From Lachnospiraceae bacterium (GTDB lineage: Bacteria; Bacillota; Clostridia; Lachnospirales; Lachnospiraceae), in assembly GCA_024699325.1 (NCBI GenBank), contig JAILPS010000008.1, positions 1 to 64,000 of the forward strand: 64,000 bases of DNA, in the 5' to 3' direction. Position 1 is the first letter of the stretch. Every line of letters starts with the position of its first letter. Positions 34,366 to 43,082 of this stretch are shown in pieces. Both the position numbers and the translations under genes were made by a program. The notes beneath the pieces were generated by a model that had not been told where the DNA came from, ran no database searches, and saw only the letters and a list, made by a program, of their open reading frames with translations.

Positions 34366-35721
34366 ATGACAGATGCATTAGAGAAGATGAAGGACAGCAT
34401 CGAGAAGCTGGCGGAGGGTAAGAAGTACGCCACGCTTCGAGATATTTTGTCCACTATGAATGCGGCGGATCTGGCCGCACTTTTGGAGGAGACAGATGAG
34501 GCCCAGCTGCCGCTTCTGTTTCGTCTGTTGCCGAAGGAGCTCGCCGCAGACACATTTGTGGAGATGAGCCCGGAGGAGCAGGAGCTGCTCATCAGAAGCT
34601 TTTCAGATAGCGAGCTGAAGGAAGTCGTCGACGAGCTGTATGTCGATGATGCTGCGGATCTGGTCGAGGAGATGCCCGCCAATGTTGTCAAGAGAATCCT
34701 GACTCAGGCAGACCCTGAGAAGAGAAGGATGATCAACAACATTTTGAAGTATCCTGATGACTGCGCCGGAAGTATCATGACCACCGAGTTCGTGGAACTG
34801 CGCCCCCACATGACTGTGGAGGAGGCCATTCTTCGAATCAGGCGTTCAGGTATCGATAAGGAAACCATCAACACATGCTATGTGACGGAGAAGGATCGTA
34901 AGCTCATCGGTATGATTACCATCAGGGATCTGATCCTGTCGGAGAGCGACGATGTCATGACCGACATCATGGAAGACAACGTGATTTCGGTCAACACCAT
35001 GGAGGACCAGGAGGCGGTTGCCCAGGCCTTCAGTAAGTACGATTTGCTCGCCATGCCGGTTGTGGACACAGAGAACAGGCTGGTCGGTATAGTCACAGTC
35101 GATGACGTTCTCGATGTCTTGGAGGAAGAGACAACAGAGGATATCGAGAAGATGGCCGCTATTATGCCTACGGCGAAGCCGTATTTCAGGCAGACCACAT
35201 TTGATTTGTGGAAGAGCCGTATTCCGTGGCTGTTACTTCTCATGATTTCCGCCACATTTACAGGAATGATAATCACCTCGTTTGAGGGAGCGCTGGCCAA
35301 ATATGTGATACTAACCGCATACATCCCCATGCTCATGGACACCGGCGGTAACTCAGGCGGACAGTCGTCAGTTACCATCATCCGTGCGATTTCGCTGGGC
35401 GAAATAGAGTTTAACGACATTTTCAGGGTTATCTGGAAGGAGTTAAAGGTCGCGCTGGTGTGCGGACTCACTCTGGCGGTTTGCAATTTTGCTAAGCTCA
35501 TGCTGTTTGACGGCGTTGGATTTACAGTGTCCATGGTGATATGTCTGACGCTCGTGGTGACCATATTCTGCGCGAAGCTCGTGGGCTGTACGCTCCCGAT
35601 AATCGCCAAGAGGATTGGTTTTGACCCTGCCGTTATGGCAAGCCCGTTCATCACCACCATCGTGGATGCGATTTCGCTGCTGGTTTACTTCCAGTTCGCG
35701 ACAAGAATATTAGGAATATAA
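34366..35721 (+). CDS. mgtE: Magnesium transporter MgtE
   Basis: 451 residues with the MgtE architecture: N domain with helical superfolds (about 1-130, ending LKYPDDCAGSIMTTEFVEL), two CBS domains (about 135-255: VTEKDRKLIGMITIRDL, VDTENRLVGIVTVDDVLD) that bind Mg2+ as a gate, then a five-helix membrane domain with the signature MLMDTGGNSGGQSS. Imports Mg2+ as a homodimer. Its RBS is weak and lies in a small hairpin. Confidence 0.97.
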   Translation: MTDALEKMKDSIEKLAEGKKYATLRDILSTMNAADLAALLEETDEAQLPLLFRLLPKELAADTFVEMSPEEQELLIRSFSDSELKEVVDELYVDDAADLVEEMPANVVKRILTQADPEKRRMINNILKYPDDCAGSIMTTEFVELRPHMTVEEAILRIRRSGIDKETINTCYVTEKDRKLIGMITIRDLILSESDDVMTDIMEDNVISVNTMEDQEAVAQAFSKYDLLAMPVVDTENRLVGIVTVDDVLDVLEEETTEDIEKMAAIMPTAKPYFRQTTFDLWKSRIPWLLLLMISATFTGMIITSFEGALAKYVILTAYIPMLMDTGGNSGGQSSVTIIRAISLGEIEFNDIFRVIWKELKVALVCGLTLAVCNFAKLMLFDGVGFTVSMVICLTLVVTIFCAKLVGCTLPIIAKRIGFDPAVMASPFITTIVDAISLLVYFQFATRILGI

Positions 35722-35725
35722 TAAT

Positions 35726-35765
35726 AGGCGTGTAAATGTAGAAACTACATTTACACGCCTTTTTT
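35726..35765 (+). terminator. mgtE terminator
   Basis: AGGCGTGTAAATGTAG and CTACATTTACACGCCT with an AAA loop, then a T run; 16-bp perfect stem. Can also serve the convergent glycosyltransferase gene. Confidence 0.93.
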
Positions 35766-35781
35766 CGTTATATATCCCCAC

Positions 35782-36723
35782 TCAATTCTCAATCTTCTTC
35801 CTGTACTGCCTCATGCATTCGTGAAGCTCCATCTCAAAATCCTGGCGGTTCTTGGCGTAGATGGTCTGAAGGATCAGCCCTGAGAACAGGGACTGGATGC
35901 CCGCCATCACAACGAAGCCACAGACAATCAGGGTCGGGAACTTGTCGACGAGGCCCGTCTGTGTGAACTCCCAGAAGATAGGGATGAAGAAGAGCGCCGC
36001 GATAAGTATCAGGACGGCTGCTATCAGGCCGAAGAAGGCCATGGGCCTGTAGGTTCTGTAGAGCCTGATGATGGTGCGGATGACCTTAAAACCGTCTGAA
36101 TAGGTGGAGAGCTTGGATTCGCTGCCCTCCGGCCTGTCGCGGTAGTCGATGATGACATTCTCCACAAACATGTTTTTGTCGATGGCGTGGATGCTCATCT
36201 CCGTCTCTATCTCGAAGCCCTTGCTGAGCACAGGAAATGTCTTCGCGAACCTGTAGCTAAACGCCCTGTAGCCAGTCATGATATCCTTAATGTCGTTCTT
36301 AAACAGCGTGTTGATACCCCAGCGCACAATGCTGTTGCCAAAATTGTGGAAGGGTCTCTTGTTTTCCTCGAAATATGTGGATGAGAGCCTGTCGCCCACA
36401 ACCATGTCCACATTTCTGTCGAGGACCTTGTTTGCCATCTCTCTGGCAAACTCTGCAGGGTATGTGTCGTCGCCGTCCGCCATGATGTAGCACTGCGCGT
36501 CCACCTCCATGAACATTCGCCTGATAACGTTGCCCTTGCCCTGCTGGCGCTCGTATCTGACAACCGCTCCAGCAGCTCTCGCTATCTCGTCGGTGCCGTC
36601 CGTGGAGTTGTTGTCATACACATAGACGACCGCCTCTGGAAGCTCCCTCTTAAAATCGGACACAACCTTCGCAACCGTCTTGCTTTCGTTGTAGCACGGT
36701 ATCAAAACCGCAATCTTATCCAT
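35782..36723 (-). CDS. Family 2 glycosyltransferase, polyprenyl-phosphate type
   Basis: 313 residues from the ATG at 36723 (GGAGG 5 bases upstream). GT-A domain with AVLIPCYNESKTV, YVYDNNSTDGT and the metal-binding ADGDDTY, then IMTGYRAFSYRF, and two C-terminal membrane helices (about 225-250 and 262-290). This matches DPM1/GtrB-like transferases that load a sugar on undecaprenyl phosphate. No partner flippase or polymerase is near. Confidence 0.88.
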   Translation of the reverse strand: MDKIAVLIPCYNESKTVAKVVSDFKRELPEAVVYVYDNNSTDGTDEIARAAGAVVRYERQQGKGNVIRRMFMEVDAQCYIMADGDDTYPAEFAREMANKVLDRNVDMVVGDRLSSTYFEENKRPFHNFGNSIVRWGINTLFKNDIKDIMTGYRAFSYRFAKTFPVLSKGFEIETEMSIHAIDKNMFVENVIIDYRDRPEGSESKLSTYSDGFKVIRTIIRLYRTYRPMAFFGLIAAVLILIAALFFIPIFWEFTQTGLVDKFPTLIVCGFVVMAGIQSLFSGLILQTIYAKNRQDFEMELHECMRQYRKKIEN

Positions 36724-36791
36724 AATATCCTCCGAACAAATGATGATGACGGTATTATAGCATAATTCCAGCAATATTACACCTTAAATTT

Positions 36792-36817
36792 AAAAATGGC
36801 CCGCCGAGGCGGGCCAT
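36792..36817 (-). terminator. Terminator of the AGCS gene
   Basis: Minus strand: ATGGCCCGCC and GGCGGGCCAT separated by 2 bases, followed by a T run. Confidence 0.85.
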
Positions 36818-36824
36818 GTAAATG

Positions 36825-38363
36825 TTATTCCTCGTCGCCGTGAAGCGCAAGCTCTCTGGCCTGATACTCCTCGACATCCTCAAACATGGAGAGCATGGGC
36901 TTAACGTCCTTGCCCTTAAAATGTCTGTCGACATAGTTGCTGGTGCACTTCATAACCATAGGTGAGAGCACCAGAACGCCTATAAGGTTGGGCAGCATCA
37001 TCAGACCGTTGAAGGTATCTGAGATGTCCCAGGCAAGCTGTGCGGTCATGGTTGAGCCTGCTAAAACCAGCGCGCAGAAGACTATTCTGTAAGGAAGAAT
37101 AATCTTGTCGCCGAAGAGGTAGTGCATGGCTGTTGAGCCGTAGTGGCTCCATCCGAGAACCGTTGAATACGCAAACAGAAGGATTGCAATGGCCACAAAC
37201 ACTGAGCCCGCAACGCCGAACACATTAGAAAATGCATAGCTTACAAGAGCGCTTGACTCAAGCACGCTTCCGTCCGCGAGAGTGATCTCAAGGAATGCGC
37301 CTGTCTGTAAATCGATGGCGCCTGAGCTTAAGATTACGAGAGCTGTGAGTGTGCACACGATGATGGTGTCAGCGAACACCTCGAAGATACCCCACATACC
37401 CTGGCGCACAGGCTCCTTGACATTGGATGAGGAGTGAACCATAACTGATGAACCAAGACCTGCCTCGTTGGAGAACACGCCTCGCTTGAAGCCCATCTTC
37501 ATAGCCATGGCAATACCGCTTCCCACGATACCGCCGGCAACACTCTTCATGGCAAATGCGCCCTTAAATATTGACACGAACACGGCAGGGATAAGTGAGC
37601 CGTGCATGCAGATGATTACAACTGCGCCCACAAAATACAGCGCAACCATGAATGGAACTACCTTCTCTGTAACCGCTGCAACTCTCTTTAAACCGCCAAT
37701 GATTACGATGCCCACAGCGAAGAAGAGGAAGATGCCCACAGCGATTGGAGGTATCTGAAGTGACATGTCGGAGAATGCCTTGGTCACATTCTTAACCATG
37801 GAATTCACCTGGCTCATATTTCCGATACCAAATGATGCGAGCACGCAGAAGAGGGAGAATAAAACCGCCAGGATGGCGCCTATCTGCTTGCAGCCCTTCT
37901 TAGCGCCCAAACCGTCGCGAAGATAGTACATCGCGCCGCCGTGCCATGCGCCGTCTGCGCCCTTGCGTCTGTAGAGAATACCTAATACATTTTCAGAGTA
38001 GTTGGTCATCATGCCGAAGAAGGCTATGAGCCACATCCAGAAAACCGCTCCGGGACCACCTGTGGCGATGGCGCCGGCAACACCTACGATGTTTCCTGTT
38101 CCAACTGTTGCGGCAAGAGCCGTACACAGCGACTGAAACTGTGATATAGTTTTGTCCTTCGTGTGGCCTGTGACATGCTTGTCCTTAAATATAGCTCCCA
38201 CAGTGTTCTTCATCCAGTGCGCAAAATGTGTCACCTGATAGAACTTCGTGAGAATTGTCATCAAAACGCCCACAAATCCCAAAAGGATCAGAGCCGGCCA
38301 CCCCCACACAACGCCGTTGATGGCGTTGTTTACGTCGGTCACAATCTTAATAAAACCTTCCAT
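36825..38363 (-). CDS. AGCS family sodium:alanine/glycine symporter
   Basis: 512 residues, about eleven membrane helices. Family marks: ALAATVGTGNIVGVAGAIA, GGPGAVFWMW, YSENVLGILYR, GAMYYLRDGL and KRGVFSNEAGLGSS. Imports alanine, glycine or a related small neutral amino acid with Na+. The start was set at 38363 because AGGAGG lies 6 bases upstream. Monocistronic. Sodium coupling fits a cell that may keep a Na+ gradient, though the V-ATPase ion is not determined. Confidence 0.94.
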   Translation of the reverse strand: MEGFIKIVTDVNNAINGVVWGWPALILLGFVGVLMTILTKFYQVTHFAHWMKNTVGAIFKDKHVTGHTKDKTISQFQSLCTALAATVGTGNIVGVAGAIATGGPGAVFWMWLIAFFGMMTNYSENVLGILYRRKGADGAWHGGAMYYLRDGLGAKKGCKQIGAILAVLFSLFCVLASFGIGNMSQVNSMVKNVTKAFSDMSLQIPPIAVGIFLFFAVGIVIIGGLKRVAAVTEKVVPFMVALYFVGAVVIICMHGSLIPAVFVSIFKGAFAMKSVAGGIVGSGIAMAMKMGFKRGVFSNEAGLGSSVMVHSSSNVKEPVRQGMWGIFEVFADTIIVCTLTALVILSSGAIDLQTGAFLEITLADGSVLESSALVSYAFSNVFGVAGSVFVAIAILLFAYSTVLGWSHYGSTAMHYLFGDKIILPYRIVFCALVLAGSTMTAQLAWDISDTFNGLMMLPNLIGVLVLSPMVMKCTSNYVDRHFKGKDVKPMLSMFEDVEEYQARELALHGDEE

Positions 38364-38427
38364 ATAACTCCTCCTATATTCATCCCCGCCCACTGCGGAA
38401 ATACCTGCACCACGATTTCTTACACAT

Positions 38428-38466
38428 AAAAAACGAAGTGGAATCCGTTATGAATTCCACTTCGTT
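38428..38466 (-). terminator. Terminator of the zinc-ribbon protein gene
   Basis: Minus strand: AACGAAGTGGAAT and ATTCCACTTCGTT pair (13 bp, 9-base loop), followed by T residues. Confidence 0.88.
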
Positions 38467-38490
38467 GTGGTCTTAATCACTTAGTAATAA

Positions 38491-40194
38491 TTAGTCTGAG
38501 AGACCCTTAAGGAATACCTTGAATGACTTGCCGCCTGCGCTGTAATATACATCGTACGAGTCCTCATCACCCACACGGTAGTAAGCCTCACCTGTAGGAA
38601 GAACTGATACGCTTCCGTAAATCTCAGAAGCCAGGCTCTTTTTACCTGAACCGCTTACATAGAAGAGTGCATCGTCAGATGTGAACAGAACAACATCATC
38701 GCCTGTAACTGTCAGATCGTCGATATCGTCAGCACCCTTGATAACTGTCTCCTTGCCGCCGCTGTACTTAACCAGCTGGTCATCATTGTTCACATAGAAC
38801 ATAGTCTTGCCATCTGATAAGTATGCTAAATTCTGGATGTCAGAAGCAACCTTAACCTGCTCGCCGTCCTTCTTGACGTTCTTGGTGTAGAGGTTGTACT
38901 TATCGTCGTTTTCCTTAACGTAGATTACGTTAGCGCCGTCTGCTGTGACAGCCATAACTGTGTCTGAAACCTTACCGCTGGTCTCATACTTGCCGTTTAA
39001 GTAGTAAACTGTACCTGAGCTTCTTCCTGTAGAGATTAAGATATTCTTGAATGAAGAGATACCGTAAATACTTACAGTGCCAACTGTGCTTACAGACCTA
39101 ACTGCTACGTCGTCAGCAACTAATGGATAAACCATGCTTGTGTCGCTGGCAATCTTAACCTTCTCGCCGCCCTTACTTGTAAGGTAAACCTTATAGTCGC
39201 CGTCATCGCTTCTGTCAGCGTAGAGGACATCTGTGTGATCCTTATTTACAACGAACTTGCTGGAAACTGCGCTTCCGATAGCTGCCTTCTTCTCGCCCTT
39301 AGCGTTGTAAACTACAATCTTCTCATCCTCAAGGTTGTAAGCGTAGATGTACTTAGCGCCGTTAGAAACTGTGATTGGATTGATGCCTGAGCCAATCTTG
39401 GTTGACTCCTTGCCGTTAAAGAGATACATAACAGCCTCGTCATCATCGTTCTTGGCAACGTAGAGAACGCTCTTGCCGTCTGGAGACATAGCAACAACTG
39501 AGCTTGAGATCTCGTCCTCAATCTTAACTTCCTTGCCGGAAGAAACTGTGTAATACTTAAGCTCGTCATCCTCGTTTAAGTAAACGATAAAAGCGCCGTT
39601 GTCTGAAAGCCATGCCTCGCTTATATCTGAGGCAAACTTGGTAGCCTTCTTAGCTGTGACAACATATGCAGCGCCCTCCTCATCTTCCATGATCTGAACG
39701 CTTCTGTCAAGAGATACGCCGTCGCCGCTGTATAAGTAAGCACCGCCGTTAACCTCCATGATGGTCTTGTTGCCGTTTACGATGTAGGTCTTCTCGTCCT
39801 CTTCATCTGCAAATGTAACGTAGTAATCCTTGTAACCGCTTCCTGAACCTGAACCCAGGCTGCCGATTGCATTGATAAGAACTACGATAAGCGCGATAAC
39901 TGCGATCGCTGCGATAGCGCCAACAACAATCTTAGGGTCAATACCCTTCTTTGGTGTGTCAGCACCCTTAGGCTCTGAAGGAACAACAGGAACTGCTTCC
40001 TTGACAGCCTCTGCAGTGTTCTCAACTGCTGCCTTGGCCTCGTCGACCTTCTCTTCTACAGCCTCAGTTACTGTCTCAACAGTCTCCTCGACCTTCGCCT
40101 CAGGTGTAGGAACCTTAACTTCAAGAGGTGTTCCACATCCTTCGCAGAACTTGCTGTCGTCAGCATTTTCTGCTCCACATTTAGGACAAATCAT
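38491..40194 (-). CDS. Zinc-ribbon, membrane-anchored beta-propeller protein
   Basis: 567 residues. Zinc ribbon CPKC (3-6) and CEGC (17-20), an acidic helical linker rich in Glu/Val/Ala (about 28-75), one membrane helix (about 88-110, VVGAIAAIAVIALIVVLI), then about 440 residues of repeating beta strands (SPDGKSVLYVAKND, GDDVVLFTSDDALFYVSGS) that look like a TolB/WD40-type propeller outside the membrane. It may report envelope state to cytoplasmic partners; this is inference. Monocistronic with its own terminator. Confidence 0.75.
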   Translation of the reverse strand: MICPKCGAENADDSKFCEGCGTPLEVKVPTPEAKVEETVETVTEAVEEKVDEAKAAVENTAEAVKEAVPVVPSEPKGADTPKKGIDPKIVVGAIAAIAVIALIVVLINAIGSLGSGSGSGYKDYYVTFADEEDEKTYIVNGNKTIMEVNGGAYLYSGDGVSLDRSVQIMEDEEGAAYVVTAKKATKFASDISEAWLSDNGAFIVYLNEDDELKYYTVSSGKEVKIEDEISSSVVAMSPDGKSVLYVAKNDDDEAVMYLFNGKESTKIGSGINPITVSNGAKYIYAYNLEDEKIVVYNAKGEKKAAIGSAVSSKFVVNKDHTDVLYADRSDDGDYKVYLTSKGGEKVKIASDTSMVYPLVADDVAVRSVSTVGTVSIYGISSFKNILISTGRSSGTVYYLNGKYETSGKVSDTVMAVTADGANVIYVKENDDKYNLYTKNVKKDGEQVKVASDIQNLAYLSDGKTMFYVNNDDQLVKYSGGKETVIKGADDIDDLTVTGDDVVLFTSDDALFYVSGSGKKSLASEIYGSVSVLPTGEAYYRVGDEDSYDVYYSAGGKSFKVFLKGLSD

Positions 40195-40390
40195 ATTAAT
40201 CCTCCTTTTTTATCATCAGATAACCCTTATTATGCCTATACAAATGTATGTGCATTCGAGGATATAATAGCACGCAAGTCTTAAATAAACAATACTTTTT
40301 TCACAGTTTCTTAACAATTAAAGGCCCAAATATGGTATTTTTTTGCCAAAAATGGCAGGAATTTGCACTCTAATCCCCACAAAGCCAGAC

Positions 40391-40420
40391 AGAGCGGCGT
40401 AAATTACGCCGCTCTGCTCT
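40391..40420. terminator. Hairpin after the Fur-like gene
   Basis: AGAGCGGCGTAA and TTACGCCGCTCT pair with almost no loop. No T tract follows, so terminator strength is unclear. Confidence 0.5.
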
Positions 40421-40436
40421 ACGTATAAGGATTTAG

Positions 40437-40904
40437 TTAACAATTACATCTGTCACACCTGCCGACCTCAATCTCCTTCACAGGCTTGTCATAGCCCATG
40501 GCCTCGAGGCCTGTCTTCACTATGTTTGACCACTCCCTGGCCGACAGCTCCACACTTGTGCCGTCAGAGAATTTGACCATGGCAGCTCCCGCTTTGTCGC
40601 AGTGTGTATCAAAGCATATCTGATACATCTGTTTTCTGTTTATGGCGCCTATCTCCTCCAGGCTCTTGATCATTCGATACACCGTGGCCACACCCACAGT
40701 GTTATCTCTCTTGATAACCTCGTAGAAGATATCCTTACAGCAGGAACATTCATTCTCCAGAATAACGTCGATAATGAGCCTTCGCTGGTTGGTCAGTCTG
40801 TAGCCGTGGTTCTTCATTTCACGGTAAACCATAAGCTTCTGATGATCCAGATTCCCCGGAAATACTGTTGTCTGATATACCTGTCTGTCAGCTGACTCTC
40901 TCAT
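40437..40904 (-). CDS. Fur family metalloregulator
   Basis: 155 residues from the ATG at 40904 (GGAGG upstream). Winged helix: LTNQRRLIIDVILEN, VGVATVYRMIKSLEEIGAI; dimerisation part with a Cys-rich tail CDRCNC and an unusual CSCC near the middle. The usual HHH metal site before the wing is not clearly seen (CFDTHCDKAG), so the metal and family branch (Fur, PerR or Zur) are open. Its promoter carries a Fur-type box and a palindrome, and it is divergent from a DtxR-like gene. Confidence 0.85.
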   Translation of the reverse strand: MRESADRQVYQTTVFPGNLDHQKLMVYREMKNHGYRLTNQRRLIIDVILENECSCCKDIFYEVIKRDNTVGVATVYRMIKSLEEIGAINRKQMYQICFDTHCDKAGAAMVKFSDGTSVELSAREWSNIVKTGLEAMGYDKPVKEIEVGRCDRCNC

Positions 40905-40955
40905 AAACTGAAACCTCCATAGTCCCGAAAAAGTGAACTTGTAACACATGTGATG

Positions 40956-40971
40956 GTTAGTATATACTAAC
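40956..40971. promoter_or_regulatory. Palindromic operator candidate
   Basis: GTTAGTATATACTAAC, a perfect 16-base palindrome over the -10 of the Fur-like gene. The TTAG-N6-CTAA form is reminiscent of DtxR-family sites. Confidence 0.6.
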
Positions 40972-40987
40972 TTCAAAGTTTTGTCAA
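40959..40987 (-). promoter_or_regulatory. Promoter of the Fur-like gene
   Basis: Minus strand: TTGACA (40982-40987), 17-base spacer, TATACT (40959-40964). Confidence 0.8.
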
Positions 40988-40994
40988 TCGTTTT

Positions 40995-41009
40995 TGATAA
41001 CCATTATCA
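40995..41009. promoter_or_regulatory. Fur-box-like operator
   Basis: TGATAACCATTATCA, one mismatch from the 7-1-7 Fur box TGATAAT-N-ATTATCA; just upstream of the Fur-like gene's -35. Suggests autoregulation. Confidence 0.7.
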
Positions 41010-41035
41010 AGTTTATAAACCTTACAATCTTTGGT

Positions 41036-41064
41036 TTGAAATTATCCACATATAGTGTTATACT
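41036..41064 (+). promoter_or_regulatory. Promoter of the DtxR-like gene
   Basis: TTGAAA (41036-41041), 17-base spacer, TATACT (41059-41064). Confidence 0.7.
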
Positions 41065-41106
41065 GTGTCATGGGTTTGGATAAACATTATATTGTGAGGG
41101 GTTAGT

Positions 41107-41505
41107 ATGAATTATATTGAACACAAGTCTAACGAATCTATCGAGGATTACCTTGAGGCTATACTTATGCTCAGCGAGAAGCTTCCATACGTGAGAAGTG
41201 TGGACGTGGCCAACGAGGAGGGCTATAAGAAGTCCAGCATTTCAGTTGCCATGAAGAATCTCAGAAATATGGGCTATATCACCATGGATGAGCACGGACA
41301 CATCTTCCTGACAGAGGAGGGTCACTCCATCGCATCCATGATCTACGAGCGCCATCAGCTCATCAGCAAGCTTCTCATGGCCATCGGCGTTGACGAGGCC
41401 ATCGCCGTGCAGGACGCCTGCAGGATTGAGCACGACCTCTCCCCTGAGACATTTGCGGCTATCAAGGAATACATAAACAAACAATGCACAAGAGGAGAAT
41501 CATGA
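41107..41505 (+). CDS. DtxR/MntR family metal-dependent regulator
   Basis: 132 residues: winged-helix DNA-binding part (SIEDYLEAILMLSEKLPYVRSVDVA, SISVAMKNLRNMGYI) and dimerisation part with metal ligands (YERHQLISKLL, CRIEHDLSPETF). Lacks the SH3-like third domain, as in MntR. GAGGGG RBS. It probably senses Mn or Fe. Overlaps the amidase gene (ATGA), an unusual pairing. Divergent from the Fur-like gene. Confidence 0.88.
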   Translation: MNYIEHKSNESIEDYLEAILMLSEKLPYVRSVDVANEEGYKKSSISVAMKNLRNMGYITMDEHGHIFLTEEGHSIASMIYERHQLISKLLMAIGVDEAIAVQDACRIEHDLSPETFAAIKEYINKQCTRGES

Positions 41506-42875
41506 AAAAGAAGTCATATCTGTCGGGCGTAGCACTTCTATGCCTGATACTTAGCGGCTGTGCCGAGACGGTTCCCACAACAATACCTGAGACCACCCCG
41601 GCTATATCCACAGAGAACATAGCGAAGGAAGAAGAACCACAGACCACAATCGGCAACATTATCGATTTAGACGGCGACGGAGTGCCGGACGAGCCGGTTA
41701 CGAAGAACGTCATTCCGCTAACCGAGCCCGAGACCACGCTGCCGGAGGAGACCCAGCCGACACAGACAGAGCCTGTGACCACTGAGCCAAGAGAGGCCAG
41801 AACCCAGACTCCAACCTCCTCCAACGAGGAGACAAACCCTGTGGTGGATCTTCCCACAGCGCCACCTACGGAGCCTGATACCCCGGAGGAGGAAACACAG
41901 CCTGCGACCACGGCCGTTCCCGCAAACGCTGTAAGCATCAGCGCAGAGGTAAGCGGCACACACTATATAGGCAGTTCACTTGGAGCGGCGGACTTTACCA
42001 TCAAGGTCACCATGGACGATGGAAGCACGCTCACCAATCCTCCCGGATGGTATGCAGCTCCCTTAGAGCTCACCGGCGAGACAACCGTCATAACAGTTGG
42101 ATATAAGGACATCACGGGCACAGTGACAGTCACTGCAACCGAGAAGCCCACCACGCCTGCGACCGAGCCGGAGACATCCGAGCAGGCCCAGTCAGGCGCT
42201 TACACAAGAATAGTCCGTGAGGACGGCGCCATTCTCTACGACATCGGCGCTTCAGTCACAGTATGTGTTGACGCAGGCCATCAGGCACAAGGCAACTCCG
42301 CCAAGGAGCCCAACGCTCCGGGCTCTGAAGTCTTAAAAACCGCAGTGGCAACAGGAACCAGCGGCGTGGCTACAGGCATTGCCGAGTCAGTCATGAATCT
42401 AAATGTAGCTCTCAAGCTTCGCGACGAGCTTCTAAGCCGCGGCTACAATGTGCTCATGGTCAGAGAGAGCCAGGACGTAAACATCACCAACATCACAAGA
42501 GCTCTCATGGGCAACACCGCAACCATCTGTGTTCACATTCACGGCAACGGTGTTGACAACCAGAGCGTACATGGAACACTGTGTGCGGTTCCAACAACCG
42601 CCAATCCATACACCACAGCCATCTGTGGGGACTGCACCATGCTTGGTCTAAGCATAGTGAACGGCATCTGCGGAAAATGCGGCTCACAGAACCGCGGACT
42701 GTGGGGAACGGACGAGATGACAACCCTTAACTGGGCAACAGTTCCCACCACCATCATCGAGCTTGGCTTCATGACCAACCCCGACGAGGACGTTCTCATG
42801 AACACCGAGAGCTATCAGGTGCTCATGGCGGCGGGAATAGTGGACGGAATAGACGCTTATTTTGCAGCTAACTGA
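41502..42875 (+). CDS. N-acetylmuramoyl-L-alanine amidase lipoprotein (Amidase_3)
   Basis: 457 residues from the ATG at 41502 (GAGGAG 4 bases upstream). Lipobox LSGC with Cys20, a Thr/Glu/Pro-rich stalk holding a DLDGDGVPDEP calcium-type loop, an Ig-like module (about 145-205), then the amidase: VCVDAGHQ, GIAESVMNLNVALKL, HIHGNG and IELGFMTNPDED give the His-Glu-His-Glu zinc and catalytic set. Cleaves the bond between MurNAc and L-Ala. It is coupled to the DtxR-like gene, so metal may control cell-wall turnover; inference. Confidence 0.9.
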   Translation: MKKKSYLSGVALLCLILSGCAETVPTTIPETTPAISTENIAKEEEPQTTIGNIIDLDGDGVPDEPVTKNVIPLTEPETTLPEETQPTQTEPVTTEPREARTQTPTSSNEETNPVVDLPTAPPTEPDTPEEETQPATTAVPANAVSISAEVSGTHYIGSSLGAADFTIKVTMDDGSTLTNPPGWYAAPLELTGETTVITVGYKDITGTVTVTATEKPTTPATEPETSEQAQSGAYTRIVREDGAILYDIGASVTVCVDAGHQAQGNSAKEPNAPGSEVLKTAVATGTSGVATGIAESVMNLNVALKLRDELLSRGYNVLMVRESQDVNITNITRALMGNTATICVHIHGNGVDNQSVHGTLCAVPTTANPYTTAICGDCTMLGLSIVNGICGKCGSQNRGLWGTDEMTTLNWATVPTTIIELGFMTNPDEDVLMNTESYQVLMAAGIVDGIDAYFAAN

Positions 42876-42891
42876 TAATATTATGACAACA

Positions 42892-42930
42892 ACAGGGCCG
42901 CCGGAATATTCCGGCGGCCCTGCTTAAACT
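42892..42930. terminator. Palindromic hairpin after the amidase gene
   Basis: GCAGGGCCGCCGG and its complement form a long GC-rich stem around AATATT. No T tract. Convergent-gene boundary. Confidence 0.6.
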
Positions 42931-42954
42931 AATGGCATTGGTAATTTATTATCT

Positions 42955-43071
42955 TTATTGGTTTCCTTTATTTGTTTCCATTGGAGTATCATTACTTCCT
43001 GTAATAATATCCTCGCTGTCAAACCTCACAATCTCTATCTGAGATGCCTCATACTTCTCTCTGTTTTCCAT
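42955..43071 (-). CDS. 38-residue protein downstream of the giant surface protein
   Basis: ATG at 43071, stop TAA at 42955; GGGGG lies 5 bases upstream. The product begins MENREKYEASQIEIVRF and ends NKGNQ. It starts 11 bases after the stop of the 1791-residue gene on the same strand, so it is coupled to it. The pattern KYE...IE..RFD.EDIIT.S recalls short orphan proteins often found beside Clostridia surface proteins. Function unknown. Confidence 0.65.
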   Translation of the reverse strand: MENREKYEASQIEIVRFDSEDIITGSNDTPMETNKGNQ

Positions 43072-43082
43072 GTCATCCCCCA

